This document shows positions 52,544 through 62,599 of a stretch of 64,000 bases of DNA, piece after piece. The notes under the pieces were generated by a model that was not told where the DNA came from, made no database searches, and was given only the letters and a program-made list of their open reading frames with translations. The position numbers and the translations under genes are program-made. This stretch comes from Sphingosinicella soli. GTDB lineage: Bacteria; Pseudomonadota; Alphaproteobacteria; Sphingomonadales; Sphingomonadaceae. The stretch spans positions 29,196 to 93,195 of the forward strand of contig NZ_JACHNZ010000011.1 of the NCBI RefSeq assembly GCF_014199685.1. Direction: 5' to 3'. Positions within the stretch are counted from its first letter, which is position 1; every line of letters starts with the position of its first letter.

Positions 52544-53395
52544 ATGCACGATCAGCTCGCCCAGCCTTCCGTAGCGAAACCGGCAGCGCCGGTCCACAGC
52601 GAACCCGGCGTACCGATCATCGGTCGCGTAAACTGGCCCGGCCTGCGAACGCTCTATGTGAAGGAGGTGCGGCGGTTCTTCAAGGTGCAGCTGCAAACCG
52701 TGTGGGCACCCGCCATCACGACGCTGCTGTTTCTCGCCATTTTTACCGTGGCGCTGGGGCGCGGTGGGCTCACCGTGCTCGGTGTTCCGTTCAACAGCTT
52801 CCTTGCGCCCGGCCTCATCGTGATGGCGATGATCCAGAACAGCTTCGCCAACACCTCGTCCTCGCTCCTGATCGGCAAGGTGCAGGGTACGATCATCGAC
52901 ATCCTGATGCCGCCGCTGTCGCCCGGCGAGCTTCTGGTGTCGTTCGTGGCGGGCGCCGTGACCCGCGCGTGGCTCGTGGGGCTTGCCGTCTGGGGCGCGA
53001 TGGTCCTGTGGCCGGGGGTATCGGTGACGATCCACAATCCGCTCGCCGTGCTCTTCTACGGCACGATGGGTGCGGTTATGCTGGGGCTGCTCGGTGTCCT
53101 CACCGGGCTTTGGGCGGACAAGTTCGATCATGCCGCCGCCGTCACCAACTTCGTCGTGCAGCCGCTCTCGCTGCTGTCGGGCACCTTCTACTCGATCGAC
53201 CGGCTGGCGGGCGTCTGGCACACGGCGAGCCACTTCAACCCGTTCTTCTACATCATCGACGGCTTCCGCTCGGGCTTCATCGGTGTCCACGACGGCCCCG
53301 CGCTCGGCGGCGCGATCGCGCTCCTCGCGATCAACGCAGCGCTCTGGGGGCTGTGCTACTGGGCGCTGCGGACAGGCTGGCGCACCCGCCAGTGA
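52544..53395 (+). CDS. ABC-2 type transporter permease
   Basis: 283 residues from the ATG at 52544; the frame is open upstream but that part overlaps gcrA antisense. A hydrophilic N-terminus of about 45 residues is followed by the ABC-2 pattern: TLYVKEVRRFFKVQLQTVWAP, then six hydrophobic segments, with GLIVMAMIQNSFANTSSSL and QPLSLLSGTFYSIDRL as the conserved loop. It would form the membrane half of an exporter (polysaccharide, lipid or drug). The ATPase gene is not adjacent, so the partner must be encoded elsewhere. Confidence 0.9.
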   Translation: MHDQLAQPSVAKPAAPVHSEPGVPIIGRVNWPGLRTLYVKEVRRFFKVQLQTVWAPAITTLLFLAIFTVALGRGGLTVLGVPFNSFLAPGLIVMAMIQNSFANTSSSLLIGKVQGTIIDILMPPLSPGELLVSFVAGAVTRAWLVGLAVWGAMVLWPGVSVTIHNPLAVLFYGTMGAVMLGLLGVLTGLWADKFDHAAAVTNFVVQPLSLLSGTFYSIDRLAGVWHTASHFNPFFYIIDGFRSGFIGVHDGPALGGAIALLAINAALWGLCYWALRTGWRTRQ

Positions 53396-53517
53396 CATTG
53401 ACTTGAAGACCTGCGTAGGTCATTGAGGCGCGCAAGTCCGAAGGGCGGTCAGCATTGGCCGCCTTTTTCCGTTTCGAACGCCGATTTGCTGTTCACGAAC
53501 GTAAGGTTTGAAGGGCG

Positions 53518-54447
53518 ATGCCGCATTTTCTCGATCTCGAAAGCACCGGGCCCGAAGCGCTGCGGCTGATCCTCGACGAGGCGAAGCGGCGCAAGCAGGC
53601 CCGCGCCGGCCGGCCGAAAGGGACGCCGGACGATGATGCACCGCTCAGCGGCCACATGCTCGCGGCGATCTTCGAAAAGTCCTCCACCCGCACGCGCGTC
53701 TCCTTCGACATGGCGATGCGCCAGCTCGGCGGCGCTGCGATGATCCTGTCTTCAGCGGACATGCAGCTGGGCCGGGGCGAGACGATCGAAGACACTGCGC
53801 GCGTCCTTTCCCGCTTCGTCGACATTATCGCGCTGCGCACCGACGATCACGAGAAGGTCGAAGCGCTCGCCGCCGCAGGCAGCGTGCCGGTCGTCAACAT
53901 GCTGACCGACAGCGGCCACCCCTGCCAGATCGTCGCCGACCTGATGACCGTGGAAGAGCGTCTCGGGCGCAGCGTCACGGGCACGGTGTGGACATGGCTC
54001 GGCGACGGCAACAACGTCTGCCAGTCGCTGATCGAGGCGGCGGGCCTGCTCGGCTACGAGATGCGGCTCTCCGTTCCGGCGGCCTATGACCCGGACGACA
54101 CCATCGTCGCCCGCGCCGAAGCACGAGGCGCGCGCATCGTCGTCGAACGTAACCCGGAAGCCGCCGTGAAGGGCGCGGACGTTGTCGTCACCGATACCTG
54201 GGTCTCCATGGGCCAGTCCGGCGCTTCGGCGCGGATGGTCGCAATGGGGCCGTATCAGGTGACCGAAGCGCTGATGGCCAGGGCCAAGCCCTCGGCAGTC
54301 TTCCTGCACTGCCTGCCGGCCCACCGCGGTGAAGAGGTTGTCGATGCGGTGATGGACGGGCCGCAGTCGGCGGTTTGGGATGAAGCCGAAAACCGCATGC
54401 ATGCACAGAAAGCGATCCTCCTCTGGTGTCTGAACACGCTCGGCTGA
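53518..54447 (+). CDS. argF: Ornithine carbamoyltransferase
   Basis: The 309-residue enzyme has the carbamoyl-phosphate loop [15 protein letters not shown] near residue 57, the ornithine-binding region around [11 protein letters not shown], and the catalytic [11 protein letters not shown] near residue 262. It makes citrulline from ornithine and carbamoyl phosphate in arginine synthesis. Its 3' end overlaps hslO by 22 bases. In many sphingomonads argD precedes it; here an ABC-2 permease gene does, across a 122-base gap. Confidence 0.95.
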   Translation: MPHFLDLESTGPEALRLILDEAKRRKQARAGRPKGTPDDDAPLSGHMLAAIFEKSSTRTRVSFDMAMRQLGGAAMILSSADMQLGRGETIEDTARVLSRFVDIIALRTDDHEKVEALAAAGSVPVVNMLTDSGHPCQIVADLMTVEERLGRSVTGTVWTWLGDGNNVCQSLIEAAGLLGYEMRLSVPAAYDPDDTIVARAEARGARIVVERNPEAAVKGADVVVTDTWVSMGQSGASARMVAMGPYQVTEALMARAKPSAVFLHCLPAHRGEEVVDAVMDGPQSAVWDEAENRMHAQKAILLWCLNTLG

Positions 54448-55346
54448 ACGGCAACGGCGCGGCAGGCGTCCCGATGGCGGGGCGCGTGCTTCCCTTCACG
54501 ATCCCGGCGCGCAGCGCGCGGGGCCGCGCCGCGCGGCTGGGGCCTGCGCTCGCGGCCATCCTCAGCGCCCACGATTATCCCGCCCCTCTCCGACGGCTCC
54601 TCGGCGAAGCGCTCATTCTCACCGTGCTGATCGGTACAACCGTGCAGAAGGGCGATGGGCAGACCACCGTGCAGGCGCAATCTTCCGGCCCCATCGACCT
54701 CCTCGTCTGCGATTACCGCGCCGGAGAGATCCGCGGCTACCTGCGCTTCGATCCGGAGCGGCTTGACGAGATCACACCCGATGCGTTGCTGCCTGCGCTT
54801 TTCGGCACCGGCTATCTGGCCATCACCATCGAACGCGACGCCGAAGAACGCTATCAGGGCATTGTCCCGCTGGAAGGCGACACGCTTTGCCACGCGGTCG
54901 AGCGCTATTTCGTCGATTCCGAACAAATACCCACCCTCGTGCGCGGCGCCGTGCGGCAAGCGGAAGACGGCGCGTGGGAAGCGGGCGGGCTCCTCGTTCA
55001 GCACCTTCCGCACGGCGAAACGGATGGCCCGCGCCTTGCTGCGCGCACCGGCAACGACGACTGGGACCACGTCCTCGCGCTCGCCTCCACAATCAGCGAA
55101 GCCGAACTGACCGACAGCCATCTCAGCGAGGGAACCCTGCTCTGGAGGCTGTTCAACGAGGACGAGGTCCGGGTTTCACCGGCTATCGCCATCACACGCG
55201 GATGCCGCTGCAGCGTCCAGCATTTCCGCGATGTTCTCGGTCGCTTTCCGGCCGAGGAACGCGCCGAAATGCGCGGGCCGGGAGGCACGATCGATGTGAA
55301 CTGCGAGTTCTGCTCGCGCCTTTTTCCGATTGATATCGGAGATTAA
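54426..55346 (+). CDS. hslO: Redox-activated chaperone Hsp33
   Basis: 306 residues from a GTG at 54426 inside the end of argF. The protein has the Hsp33 N-terminal domain ([25 protein letters not shown]) and the zinc/redox switch near the C-terminus as CRCS and CEFC, separated by about 30 residues. Under oxidative and heat stress the cysteines form disulfides, zinc is lost and the chaperone becomes active. The overlap with argF implies translational coupling; the start could alternatively be further downstream. Confidence 0.93.
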   Translation: MSEHARLNGNGAAGVPMAGRVLPFTIPARSARGRAARLGPALAAILSAHDYPAPLRRLLGEALILTVLIGTTVQKGDGQTTVQAQSSGPIDLLVCDYRAGEIRGYLRFDPERLDEITPDALLPALFGTGYLAITIERDAEERYQGIVPLEGDTLCHAVERYFVDSEQIPTLVRGAVRQAEDGAWEAGGLLVQHLPHGETDGPRLAARTGNDDWDHVLALASTISEAELTDSHLSEGTLLWRLFNEDEVRVSPAIAITRGCRCSVQHFRDVLGRFPAEERAEMRGPGGTIDVNCEFCSRLFPIDIGD

Positions 55347-55415
55347 CGTCCCGGATATGCCTTATTCATCTGTCATGGCTATTGTAGGGTCGTCTTCCGG
55401 ATTGTCGGAGGGTTG

Positions 55416-55823
55416 ATGAGGAGTTCAGCGCTCATGCGCCGTAGTCTGGTTCTTGCTTCTGGTGGCGTGTTCGTCGCGGCGGCTGCCGCGCTGGCCCAGC
55501 CGGTAACGCTGTCGCTTTTCGGCGGCGGCGACTTTCAGCCTGGCTCCTACAGCGTCTCGGGCAGCGCCGATCGCTGCGTCATCTCACCGGAATCACTTAT
55601 GCACGTCGGCCTCGAAGCGGCGGACGGCAAAAGCTGCGTTCACACCGTTGTGGAAGACACCGCAGAGCGCGCCACGGTGGCATACAGCTGCCGCGGTCTC
55701 GGCAGTGGCCGCACGACCATCGTGAAGGACAACCGCAATCACTTCACGATCGATGCCCAGGGCATCCGCGGACGCGAGCCGTTCGCTGTGCGCAGCGAGT
55801 TCAAGCGCGTCGGCGACTGCTGA
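55416..55823 (+). CDS. DUF3617-like secreted protein
   Basis: About 135 residues; tandem possible starts at 55416 and 55434, both near ribosome-site-like sequence. A signal peptide (RRSLVLASGGVFVAAAAALAQ) precedes a small domain with FQPGSYSVSGSADRCVISPESL, a later SCVHTVVEDTAERATVAYSC, and a C-terminal cysteine. The spacing of cysteines and strands resembles DUF3617, a common sphingomonad periplasmic family of unknown function. It is convergent with apaG, whose stop lies 2 bases away. Confidence 0.72.
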   Translation: MRSSALMRRSLVLASGGVFVAAAAALAQPVTLSLFGGGDFQPGSYSVSGSADRCVISPESLMHVGLEAADGKSCVHTVVEDTAERATVAYSCRGLGSGRTTIVKDNRNHFTIDAQGIRGREPFAVRSEFKRVGDC

Positions 55824-55824
55824 T

Positions 55825-56232
55825 TCAGTGCGCCGCGCCGGCTGCGGCCGGACTGGTGAGCAGGAACAACGGAATCGCGATGTCGAAGCCTTGTCCCTTT
55901 TCGTCCAGCATCTGAAACGAGCCCGCCATCGTTCCCATCGGCGTTTCGAGCGGGCAGGCCGAGACATAATCATAGGCCTCGCCCGGCGCGATCACCGGCT
56001 GCGCGCCGACGACGCCCGCCCCGCGCACCTCGTGAACATTGCCGGTGCCGTCCGTGATGATCCAGTGGCGGCTGATGAGTTGCACCGGCGCCGCGCGACC
56101 GTTCTCGATGCGGATATGGTAGGTCCACACATAATGGTCCCGCTCCGGTAGCGAGCGCTCGGGCAGATAGGACGGGTTGGCGCGCACCGTGACAGCATTG
56201 GTCGTCGCCGAGGCTGCGAAGAACTCCTTCAC
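55825..56232 (-). CDS. apaG: ApaG domain protein
   Basis: The 135-residue protein has the ApaG immunoglobulin-like fold with YVWTYHIRIEN, LISRHWIITDG, RGAGVVGAQPVIAPGEAYDY and GTMAGSFQMLD. ApaG proteins bind pyrophosphate or divalent cations and have been linked to Co2+ resistance and Mg2+ efflux; the biochemical function is not settled. Its ATG overlaps the metZ stop by 4 bases, so it is the second gene of a metZ-apaG operon, an arrangement seen in other alphaproteobacteria. Confidence 0.92.
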   Translation of the reverse strand: MKEFFAASATTNAVTVRANPSYLPERSLPERDHYVWTYHIRIENGRAAPVQLISRHWIITDGTGNVHEVRGAGVVGAQPVIAPGEAYDYVSACPLETPMGTMAGSFQMLDEKGQGFDIAIPLFLLTSPAAAGAAH

Positions 56233-57428
56233 AAGCCTACCGCACAGAGCGCCCGGTCGAGGTCGTCAATGACATCGGCAGGGTCTTCGAGCCCGACGGA
56301 AAGGCGCAGCATCGATTCGGCGACGCCCATCTCCTCGCGCACCGTCTCGTCGAGGCCTGCGTGCGTCGTGGACGCCGGGTGCGTCATCAGCGAACGGGAG
56401 TCGCCGATGTTGTTGGAGATATCGACGAGCGTGAGCGCATCGAGCAGAGCGTGTGCCTGCCTCCGCCCATCGGCAACGAACAGGCTCATGATCGTGCCGC
56501 CGGCCGACATCTGCGCCATGGCAAGATCGTGCTGCGGATGCGAAGGCAGCGCGGGGTAGAGCAAGCGCGGCACGCGCGCATCGAGAAAACGGGCGACCGA
56601 GAGCGCATTCTCGCACTGCTTTGCCATCCGTAAATCGAGTGTTTCCAGGCCTTTGAGCACCACCCAGGCGTTGAACGCGGACAGTGTCGGGCCGGTGTTT
56701 CGCGTGAAGGCAAGCAGCTCGCCTTCGATGAACTCCTCCGAACCGAGGACGGCGCCGGCAAGGACGCGCCCCTGCCCGTCGAGCATCTTCGTTGCCGAAT
56801 AGGCGACAATGTCGGCGCCAAATTCAAGCGGACGCTGGAGAACCGGTGTTGCGAAGGCATTGTCCACCACCACCACGGCACCGGCATTGTGCGCAATGTC
56901 CGAAATGGCGCGAATGTCGCAGATATCCATCGTCGGGTTGGCAGGCGTTTCCATGAAGAACAGCTTCGTGTTCGGGCGAACCGCCCTCTTCCAGGCATCG
57001 ACCTCGCGCCCATCGACCACTGTGGTTTCGATGCCGAATTTCGGCAGCAGCGAATCGACAAGCCACCGACAGGAACCGAACAGCGCCCGGCCAGCCACGA
57101 CATGATCCCCAGCACGGAGCTGCGACAGGAGCGCCGCCGTCATCGCGGCCATGCCGCTCGCCATCGCTCGGCACGCATCAGCGCCTTCGATCAGCCGCAG
57201 CCGCTCCTCAAACATCGCAACGGTGGGATTTTGCAGGCGCGAATAGGTCATGCCCTTTTCATCGCCGCGGAAACGCGCCGCTACGGTTTCGGCGTCGTCG
57301 TAAGAGTAGCCGGACGTCAGGAAGATCGCCTCGGAGGTCTCGCCGAACTCACTGCGCATCGTCCCGCCGCGCACGGCACGAGTGGCCGGACGCCAGTTTT
57401 TGGTTTCTTCCCGGTTTGCACCGCTCAT
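56229..57428 (-). CDS. metZ: O-succinylhomoserine sulfhydrylase
   Basis: 399 residues from the ATG at 57428 (an ATG at 57437 is possible). It belongs to the Cys/Met metabolism PLP family: FLTSGYSYDDAETVAARF, the TYSRLQNPTVAMFEERL motif, the PLP lysine in YSATKMLDGQGRV, and STTHAGL near the end, where MetZ differs from cystathionine gamma-synthase. It makes homocysteine directly from O-succinylhomoserine and sulfide. It links the homoserine made by Hom to the sulfide made from sulfate imported by the operon at 57915-62523. A GC-rich hairpin lies just before the start (57438-57478). Confidence 0.92.
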   Translation of the reverse strand: MSGANREETKNWRPATRAVRGGTMRSEFGETSEAIFLTSGYSYDDAETVAARFRGDEKGMTYSRLQNPTVAMFEERLRLIEGADACRAMASGMAAMTAALLSQLRAGDHVVAGRALFGSCRWLVDSLLPKFGIETTVVDGREVDAWKRAVRPNTKLFFMETPANPTMDICDIRAISDIAHNAGAVVVVDNAFATPVLQRPLEFGADIVAYSATKMLDGQGRVLAGAVLGSEEFIEGELLAFTRNTGPTLSAFNAWVVLKGLETLDLRMAKQCENALSVARFLDARVPRLLYPALPSHPQHDLAMAQMSAGGTIMSLFVADGRRQAHALLDALTLVDISNNIGDSRSLMTHPASTTHAGLDETVREEMGVAESMLRLSVGLEDPADVIDDLDRALCAVGL

Positions 57429-57515
57429 CCGTTTCATGAGGCGTGCATCGCAGCCGCGTGCGTCCACGTCAACGCCTCTTGACCAGTGAAGGCGCGCCAT
57501 TCAAATGGGCAGTGT

Positions 57516-57589
57516 GCGGGTGTAGCTCAATGGCAGAGCAGAAGCTTCCCAAGCTTACGACGAGGGTTCGATTCCCTTCACCCGCTCCA
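57516..57589 (+). tRNA. tRNA-Gly (anticodon CCC)
   Basis: A 74-base tRNA with an encoded CCA. The acceptor stem is GCGGGTG paired with CACCCGC, the D arm starts TAGCTCAATGG, the anticodon loop TTCCCAA gives CCC, and the T arm has GGGTTCGATTCCC. It closely matches E. coli tRNA-Gly(CCC), except for a G-A mismatch at the base of the anticodon stem. Confidence 0.95.
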
Positions 57590-57853
57590 GCGATTTCATG
57601 CCTATTATCCGCGCGTCTCGAGTGTCGTGGAACTGCGCCCTTTACTTCGAACGACTGCGGGACCACAGCGTCCGGATAGAGATGTCTCCGTTCAGCAGAC
57701 CCCCGCAAAGCATGCCGCTTCGGCGCGGAGGTCAGGGGCGCCGTGCCGCCGGTCGATGTGCGCCACCGCAACGACGACACCGCTCACCTTCCGGATACCG
57801 CCTTCTATCGACTGACTGTTTCATTTCAGCGACGAACCGTTTGACGAATCATA
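57590..57853. other. Intergenic region without a supported gene
   Basis: Between tRNA-Gly and the sulfur operon I see no coding frame with recognisable domains or a good ribosome site. Short open frames exist on both strands, but their composition is arginine/serine-rich, as expected from out-of-frame GC-rich DNA. No riboswitch-like structure was recognised. Confidence 0.5.
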
Positions 57854-57882
57854 TTGTCTACTGATCTGGTGGAGTGTAATCT
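57854..57882 (+). promoter_or_regulatory. Candidate promoter of the sulfur-uptake operon
   Basis: TTGTCT (57854-57859) and TAATCT (57877-57882) are separated by exactly 17 bases, each matching 4 of 6 positions of the sigma-70 hexamers. They lie 33 bases before the RBBP9-like gene in an AT-richer stretch. No CysB-like site could be defined. Confidence 0.3.
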
Positions 57883-57914
57883 CTACTTAATTGGTTAGCT
57901 TTGAGGAGGGACAT

Positions 57915-58556
57915 ATGAGCGATCTGGAACCACGCATCCTCACCGTGCCCGGGCTGGGCGGCTCCGGGCCGCGGCATTGGCAGACGCTCTGGGAAGCCCG
58001 GCGGTCGGACACCGTCCGCGCCGAGCTCGGCGACTGGGACCGGCCCTGTCTGGACACCTGGGTCACGCGCCTCAACGCCGCAATCGAGACATCTCCCCGA
58101 CCCGTGATTCTCGTGGCGCACAGCCTCGGTTGTCTCGCTACGGCCTGGTGGGTCGCGCTTCGCGGCCAGGCCTACGGCGCTCCCGTCGCCGGTGCGCTTC
58201 TCGTCGCCCCGCCCGACACCGATCGCGAGGCGACCAGCCGGTTCGCCAGCTTCCACGATCTGCCGGACGTGTTCCTGCCGTTCCCCTCCATCGTCGTCGC
58301 CAGCCGCGATGACCCCTATGCCGAATTCTCCCACGCCAGCTTCCTCGCCCGCAGTTGGGGCAGCTTCCTGGTCGATGCCGGCCACTGCGGCCACATCAAC
58401 GCCGACTCCGGCATCGGCGACTGGCCCTTCGGCACGCGCCTGCTCGAACGCCTCATCTTCGCCGCCAAGGGCCGTCTCCGGCCGGAAGCTGCGCCGTCGG
58501 TCATCATCAACTCCGGCATTGCCGCCCGTTCCAGCCAGCGCACCGCCGCGTTCTAA
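57915..58556 (+). CDS. RBBP9/YdeN-family alpha/beta hydrolase
   Basis: 213 residues from the ATG at 57915, preceded by GAGGAGG. It has the RBBP9/YdeN pattern: LTVPGLGGSGPRHWQTLWE, the nucleophile elbow VAHSLGC, an aspartate in SRDDPYAEF and histidines in DAGHCGHINADSG. These are serine hydrolases of poorly known substrate. It is first in the sulfate-uptake operon, where such hydrolases recur in sphingomonads, so a role in releasing or handling organic sulfur or ester compounds is possible. The triad is complete. Confidence 0.87.
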   Translation: MSDLEPRILTVPGLGGSGPRHWQTLWEARRSDTVRAELGDWDRPCLDTWVTRLNAAIETSPRPVILVAHSLGCLATAWWVALRGQAYGAPVAGALLVAPPDTDREATSRFASFHDLPDVFLPFPSIVVASRDDPYAEFSHASFLARSWGSFLVDAGHCGHINADSGIGDWPFGTRLLERLIFAAKGRLRPEAAPSVIINSGIAARSSQRTAAF

Positions 58557-58589
58557 TAAGAAGTATCCACCTCACCAGAGGAGATGAGC

Positions 58590-59618
58590 ATGATATGTCG
58601 TTCCATAATCCCTTTGCTTGCCGTTACCGGCACGTTTCTGCTCGGCGCTTGCGGCGACAGCGCAAAGGACAAGGCTGGCGGCGTTGAAATCCTGAACGTC
58701 TCGTACGATCCCACGCGCGAGCTCTACCGCGATGTCAACGCAGCGTTCGCAAAGACGTGGAAGGCCGAGACGGGCCAGGATGTCACCATCAACATGAGCC
58801 ATGGCGGCTCCGGCAAGCAGGCCCGGGCCGTCATCGACGGCCTCGGCGCCGATGTGGTCACGCTGGCCCTCGCCTACGACATCGACGAGATCGCAGAGCG
58901 CAGCCCCGCCCTCTCGAAGACCTGGCAACAGCGCCTGCCGAGCAACAGTGCGCCCTATACGTCGACGATCGTGTTCCTCGTTCGCGCCGGCAATCCAAAG
59001 GGCATCAAGGACTGGCCCGACCTCGTGAAGCCCGGCATTTCCGTCATCACGCCAAACCCCAAGACCAGCGGCGGCGCGCGCTGGAACTTCCTTGCCGCAT
59101 GGGCCTATGGCCGCGAGGCCGGCGGCTCCGATGCCGCCGCCGAGGCCTACGTCACGAAACTCTTCGCCAATGTGCCCGTGCTCGATTCGGGCGCGCGCGG
59201 CTCGACGACGACTTTCGTCGAGCGCGGGATCGGCGACGTGTTTCTGTCATGGGAAAACGAAGCGTTCCTCGCGCAGAAGGAACTTGGCCCCGGCAAGTTC
59301 GAGATCGTTGTGCCGTCGATCTCGATCCTCGCCGAGCCGCCGGTCGCGGTCGTTGATGGAAACGCGAAGAAGCACGGCACCACCGCTGTTGCCGACGCCT
59401 ATCTGCAGTTCCTCTACACGCCGGAAGCGCAGGATCTGATCGGCAAGCACTTCTATCGGCCGCGCGACGCGCAGGCCGTCGCCAAGTACGCGGACATTTT
59501 CCCGAAGGTGAACCTTGTCACCATCGACGACGCGTTCGGCGGATGGAAAGCCGCGCAGGACAAATATTTCAGCGACGGCGGTGTCTTCGATACGATTTTC
59601 GCCAAGATCAAGCGCTAG
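58590..59618 (+). CDS. sbp: Sulfate ABC transporter substrate-binding lipoprotein
   Basis: About 342 residues. I use the ATG at 58590 because the GAGGAG before it is too close to the ATG at 58584. The N-terminus ends in a lipobox-like LLGAC, so it is probably a lipoprotein tethered to the membrane. The SBP core matches sulfate/thiosulfate-binding proteins: [57 protein letters not shown] and [10 protein letters not shown]. It captures sulfate for the CysTWA transporter encoded next. Confidence 0.93.
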   Translation: MICRSIIPLLAVTGTFLLGACGDSAKDKAGGVEILNVSYDPTRELYRDVNAAFAKTWKAETGQDVTINMSHGGSGKQARAVIDGLGADVVTLALAYDIDEIAERSPALSKTWQQRLPSNSAPYTSTIVFLVRAGNPKGIKDWPDLVKPGISVITPNPKTSGGARWNFLAAWAYGREAGGSDAAAEAYVTKLFANVPVLDSGARGSTTTFVERGIGDVFLSWENEAFLAQKELGPGKFEIVVPSISILAEPPVAVVDGNAKKHGTTAVADAYLQFLYTPEAQDLIGKHFYRPRDAQAVAKYADIFPKVNLVTIDDAFGGWKAAQDKYFSDGGVFDTIFAKIKR

Positions 59619-59622
59619 ATCG

Positions 59623-60480
59623 ATGATCGCCGCTATCGCCTTGCCGCGAAGGCCTTTGCTTCGTGCGCCGTCCGTCATCCCGGGTTTCGGGCTCACGTTC
59701 GGCTTCACGCTCGCCTGGCTGTGTCTTGTCGTGCTGATCCCGCTCAGCGCCGTATTCATCCGCAGCGCGGGTCTGGGCTTTCAGGATTTTATCGACGTCG
59801 GTTTCTCGGCGCGGGCGCTGGCCGCCTATCGCCTCAGCTTCGGTGCGGCGTTCGGGGCGGCGCTGATCAACGCCGTCTTCGGTCTGCTCGTCGCATGGGT
59901 TCTGGTGCGCTACGATTTCGCGGGCAAACGCATCGTCAATGCGCTCGTCGATCTGCCCTTCGCGCTGCCCACGGCGGTCGCCGGCATCGCGCTCACCGCG
60001 CTTTATGCCGGCAACGGATGGATCGGACAGTTCCTCGAACCGCACGGCATCAAGGTCGCCTATACACCGCTCGGCGTCGTGATCGCGCTCGTCTTTATCG
60101 GGTTGCCCTTTGTCGTGCGTTCGGTGGAACCGGTGCTTGCCGATGTCGGGCATGATGTCGAGGAAGCTGCGGCTTCGCTTGGCGCCAACCGCTGGCAGAC
60201 GTTTCGCCGCGTTATCCTGCCCGCAATCCTGCCATCGTTGCTGACGGGCTTTGCGCTCGCGTTCGCGCGCGGCGTCGGCGAATATGGCTCGGTGATATTC
60301 ATCGCGGGCAACATGCCCTTCGTGTCGGAGATCGCGCCGCTGCTCATCATCACGCAGCTCGAGCAATACAACTACGCCGGCGCCACCGCGATCGCGGCGG
60401 TGATGCTGATTGCCTCGTTCCTGCTGCTGCTGCTGATCAATGCGCTGCAGATCTGGAGCCGGCGGAGGATGGCCTCGTGA
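59623..60480 (+). CDS. cysT: Sulfate ABC transporter permease CysT
   Basis: 285 residues from the ATG at 59623, four bases after the sbp stop. The protein has six hydrophobic segments and the permease EAA loop ([21 protein letters not shown]), with [17 protein letters not shown] typical of CysT/CysU. It pairs with CysW to form the inner-membrane channel. Its stop overlaps the cysW start by one base (TGATG). Confidence 0.94.
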   Translation: MIAAIALPRRPLLRAPSVIPGFGLTFGFTLAWLCLVVLIPLSAVFIRSAGLGFQDFIDVGFSARALAAYRLSFGAAFGAALINAVFGLLVAWVLVRYDFAGKRIVNALVDLPFALPTAVAGIALTALYAGNGWIGQFLEPHGIKVAYTPLGVVIALVFIGLPFVVRSVEPVLADVGHDVEEAAASLGANRWQTFRRVILPAILPSLLTGFALAFARGVGEYGSVIFIAGNMPFVSEIAPLLIITQLEQYNYAGATAIAAVMLIASFLLLLLINALQIWSRRRMAS

Positions 60481-61310
60481 TGGCGGCGACTGAATCGCGC
60501 ACGGCGCGCTGGCTGCTGATCGCGGCAGCGCTCGGCTTCCTCGGCATCTTCCTGTTCCTGCCGCTCGTCGCGGTGTTCGCGGAGGCGCTGGAGAAGGGGG
60601 TCGGTGCCTATATGGCGGCGATCGTCGAGCCCGATGCACTTGCGGCGATCCGGCTTACGCTGCTCGTCGCTGCGATCAGCGTTCCGGTGAACATCCTGTT
60701 CGGCGTCTCTGCCGCGTGGGCGATCACCAAGTTCGACTTTCCGGGCAAGAGCCTGCTGATCACGTTCATCGATCTGCCGTTCTCGGTGTCGCCCGTCGTC
60801 TCCGGCCTGATCTTCGTGCTGCTGTTCGGCGCGCACGGCTGGTTCGGGGCGTGGTTCGCCGAACGCGACATCCAGATCATCTTCGCGGTGCCGGGCATCG
60901 TGCTGGCGACGGTGTTCGTGACCTTCCCGTTCGTGGCGCGCGAGTTGATCCCCCTGATGACCGAACAGGGCCGCGACGACGAGGAAGCGGCGCTGTCGCT
61001 CGGCGCGTCGGGTTGGCAGACGTTCTGGCACGTCACGCTGCCCAACATTCGCTGGGGGCTGCTCTACGGCGTACTGCTCTGCAACGCCCGCGCCATGGGC
61101 GAGTTCGGCGCCGTTTCGGTGGTGTCCGGCCATATCCGGGGCCTCACCAACACGATGCCGCTGCACGTCGAGATCCTCTACAACGAATACAATTTCGTCG
61201 CCGCCTTCGCCGTGGCCTCGCTGCTCGCGCTGCTCGCGCTCGTCACGCTCGTTCTCAAGAGCATCGTCGAGTGGCGCTTCAACTATCATCACAGGGGAAC
61301 CGGACATTGA
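60480..61310 (+). CDS. cysW: Sulfate ABC transporter permease CysW
   Basis: 276 residues from the ATG at 60480; a GTG three bases earlier is also in frame. It has six hydrophobic segments, the CysW-typical [21 protein letters not shown], and the EAA loop [21 protein letters not shown] that contacts CysA. The end ([20 protein letters not shown]) matches the family. It forms the channel with CysT. Its stop overlaps the TTG start of cysA by 4 bases. Confidence 0.94.
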   Translation: MAATESRTARWLLIAAALGFLGIFLFLPLVAVFAEALEKGVGAYMAAIVEPDALAAIRLTLLVAAISVPVNILFGVSAAWAITKFDFPGKSLLITFIDLPFSVSPVVSGLIFVLLFGAHGWFGAWFAERDIQIIFAVPGIVLATVFVTFPFVARELIPLMTEQGRDDEEAALSLGASGWQTFWHVTLPNIRWGLLYGVLLCNARAMGEFGAVSVVSGHIRGLTNTMPLHVEILYNEYNFVAAFAVASLLALLALVTLVLKSIVEWRFNYHHRGTGH

Positions 61311-62362
61311 GCATCAGGCTCGAGAATATCAGCAAGCGCTTCGGTGCCTTCACGGCGCTCGGCGATGTCAGCCTGGAGGCTCGCCCCGGTGAGTTCCTGG
61401 CGCTGCTCGGCCCCTCGGGCTCGGGCAAGACGACGCTGCTGCGCATCATGGCGGGGCTGGAGTTCCCGGACTGCGGCCGCGTGTCGTTCGACGGCGAGGA
61501 CGTGACCGGCCTCAAGGTAGCGGACCGCCACGTCGGCTTCGTGTTCCAGCATTACGCGCTGTTCCGGCACATGACGGTCGCCGAGAACATCGCGTTCGGC
61601 CTCAACGTCCGCCGCCGCCGCGACCGGCCGACGCGCTCCGCCATCGATGCGCGCGTCCAGGAACTGCTCGACCTCGTGCAGCTCGGATCGCTGGGGCACC
61701 GCTATCCGGCGCAGCTTTCGGGTGGCCAGCGCCAGCGCGTCGCGCTCGCCCGCGCGCTGGCGGTCGATCCGAAGCTGCTGCTGCTCGACGAGCCGTTCGG
61801 CGCGCTCGATGCCCGCGTGCGCAAAGACCTGCGGCGCTGGCTGCGCGAGCTGCACGACCGGATGGGCCTGACCTCGATATTCGTAACACACGATCAGGAA
61901 GAGGCGCTGGAACTCGCCGACCGCGTCGTGGTGATGGACCACGGCGTCATCGAACAGGTCGCGACGCCGCTCCACATCTACAACGAGCCGGCCTCGGCGT
62001 TCGTGTTCGACTTCGTCGGCGAATCGAACAGGGTTCCCGTGGTCGTTGCGCGCGGCAAGGTGCTCTATCTCGGCCAGCCGCTCGACGTCCCGGCGATCGG
62101 TGCCGACGGCCCCTCCGAACTGTTCTTCCGGCCGCATGACGCCGAGATCGTAAAGAGCGACACGGGCGCAATCCCGGCGCTGGTGGCACAGGTGCGCCCC
62201 AAGGGCGCCGGCGTCCGCGTCGAGGGCAAATTTATCGGTATCGACCGCCCCTTCGAAATCGACGTCGCTGCCGAAGACGCGCCGGAACCGGGCCGCATCA
62301 TCGCCCTGAAGCCCGGCCACCCCCGACTGTTCCCAACCCATACACACGAGGACCAGGCATGA
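61307..62362 (+). CDS. cysA: Sulfate ABC transporter ATP-binding protein CysA
   Basis: 351 residues from a TTG at 61307 (TTGA overlap with the cysW stop); the frame extends far upstream inside cysW, but the protein clearly begins [14 protein letters not shown]. Walker [10 protein letters not shown], the Q-loop FVFQHYALF, signature [15 protein letters not shown], Walker [13 protein letters not shown] and the His switch THDQEEAL are all present, plus a C-terminal TOBE-like regulatory domain. It powers sulfate/thiosulfate import. A weak start codon is unusual but its position is conserved by the coupling. Confidence 0.94.
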   Translation: MSIRLENISKRFGAFTALGDVSLEARPGEFLALLGPSGSGKTTLLRIMAGLEFPDCGRVSFDGEDVTGLKVADRHVGFVFQHYALFRHMTVAENIAFGLNVRRRRDRPTRSAIDARVQELLDLVQLGSLGHRYPAQLSGGQRQRVALARALAVDPKLLLLDEPFGALDARVRKDLRRWLRELHDRMGLTSIFVTHDQEEALELADRVVVMDHGVIEQVATPLHIYNEPASAFVFDFVGESNRVPVVVARGKVLYLGQPLDVPAIGADGPSELFFRPHDAEIVKSDTGAIPALVAQVRPKGAGVRVEGKFIGIDRPFEIDVAAEDAPEPGRIIALKPGHPRLFPTHTHEDQA

Positions 62363-62523
62363 CCGACAGTCCCGTCCGGCAGATCGTCACCTCCACCGAC
62401 GAGGCCCTGCAAACCATCCGCGAAGCGCTCGGGCGGCTTCGCTACGGCACGATCACGCTGACCGTGCACGATGCGAAGATCGTTCAGCTGGATATCACCG
62501 AGAAGCGCCGCTTCACGGCCTGA
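62359..62523 (+). CDS. DUF2292 (YezD-like) small protein
   Basis: A 54-residue protein whose ATG overlaps the cysA stop by 4 bases. It reads as one helix ([19 protein letters not shown]) followed by strands ([20 protein letters not shown]), the pattern of the YezD/DUF2292 family, short proteins repeatedly found at the end of sulfur-assimilation operons. Function unknown; a small regulator or adaptor of the transporter is possible. Confidence 0.8.
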   Translation: MTDSPVRQIVTSTDEALQTIREALGRLRYGTITLTVHDAKIVQLDITEKRRFTA

Positions 62524-62599
62524 TCTCCGTTTAAATCCACACGACACCGACCGGACCACCGGAGGTTTCTCTTACCTTTCAGAAAAGGGGAATCTCACC

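Noticed and set aside
57429..57515. SAM riboswitch in front of metZ
   Set aside because: The 87-base leader lacks the conserved pseudoknot sequence of SAM-II or the core of other SAM classes that I can recognise.
57469..57780. 103-codon minus-strand frame crossing tRNA-Gly
   Set aside because: The GNRTLVVSLGS-type peptide is the usual artefact of translating the complement of a tRNA gene.
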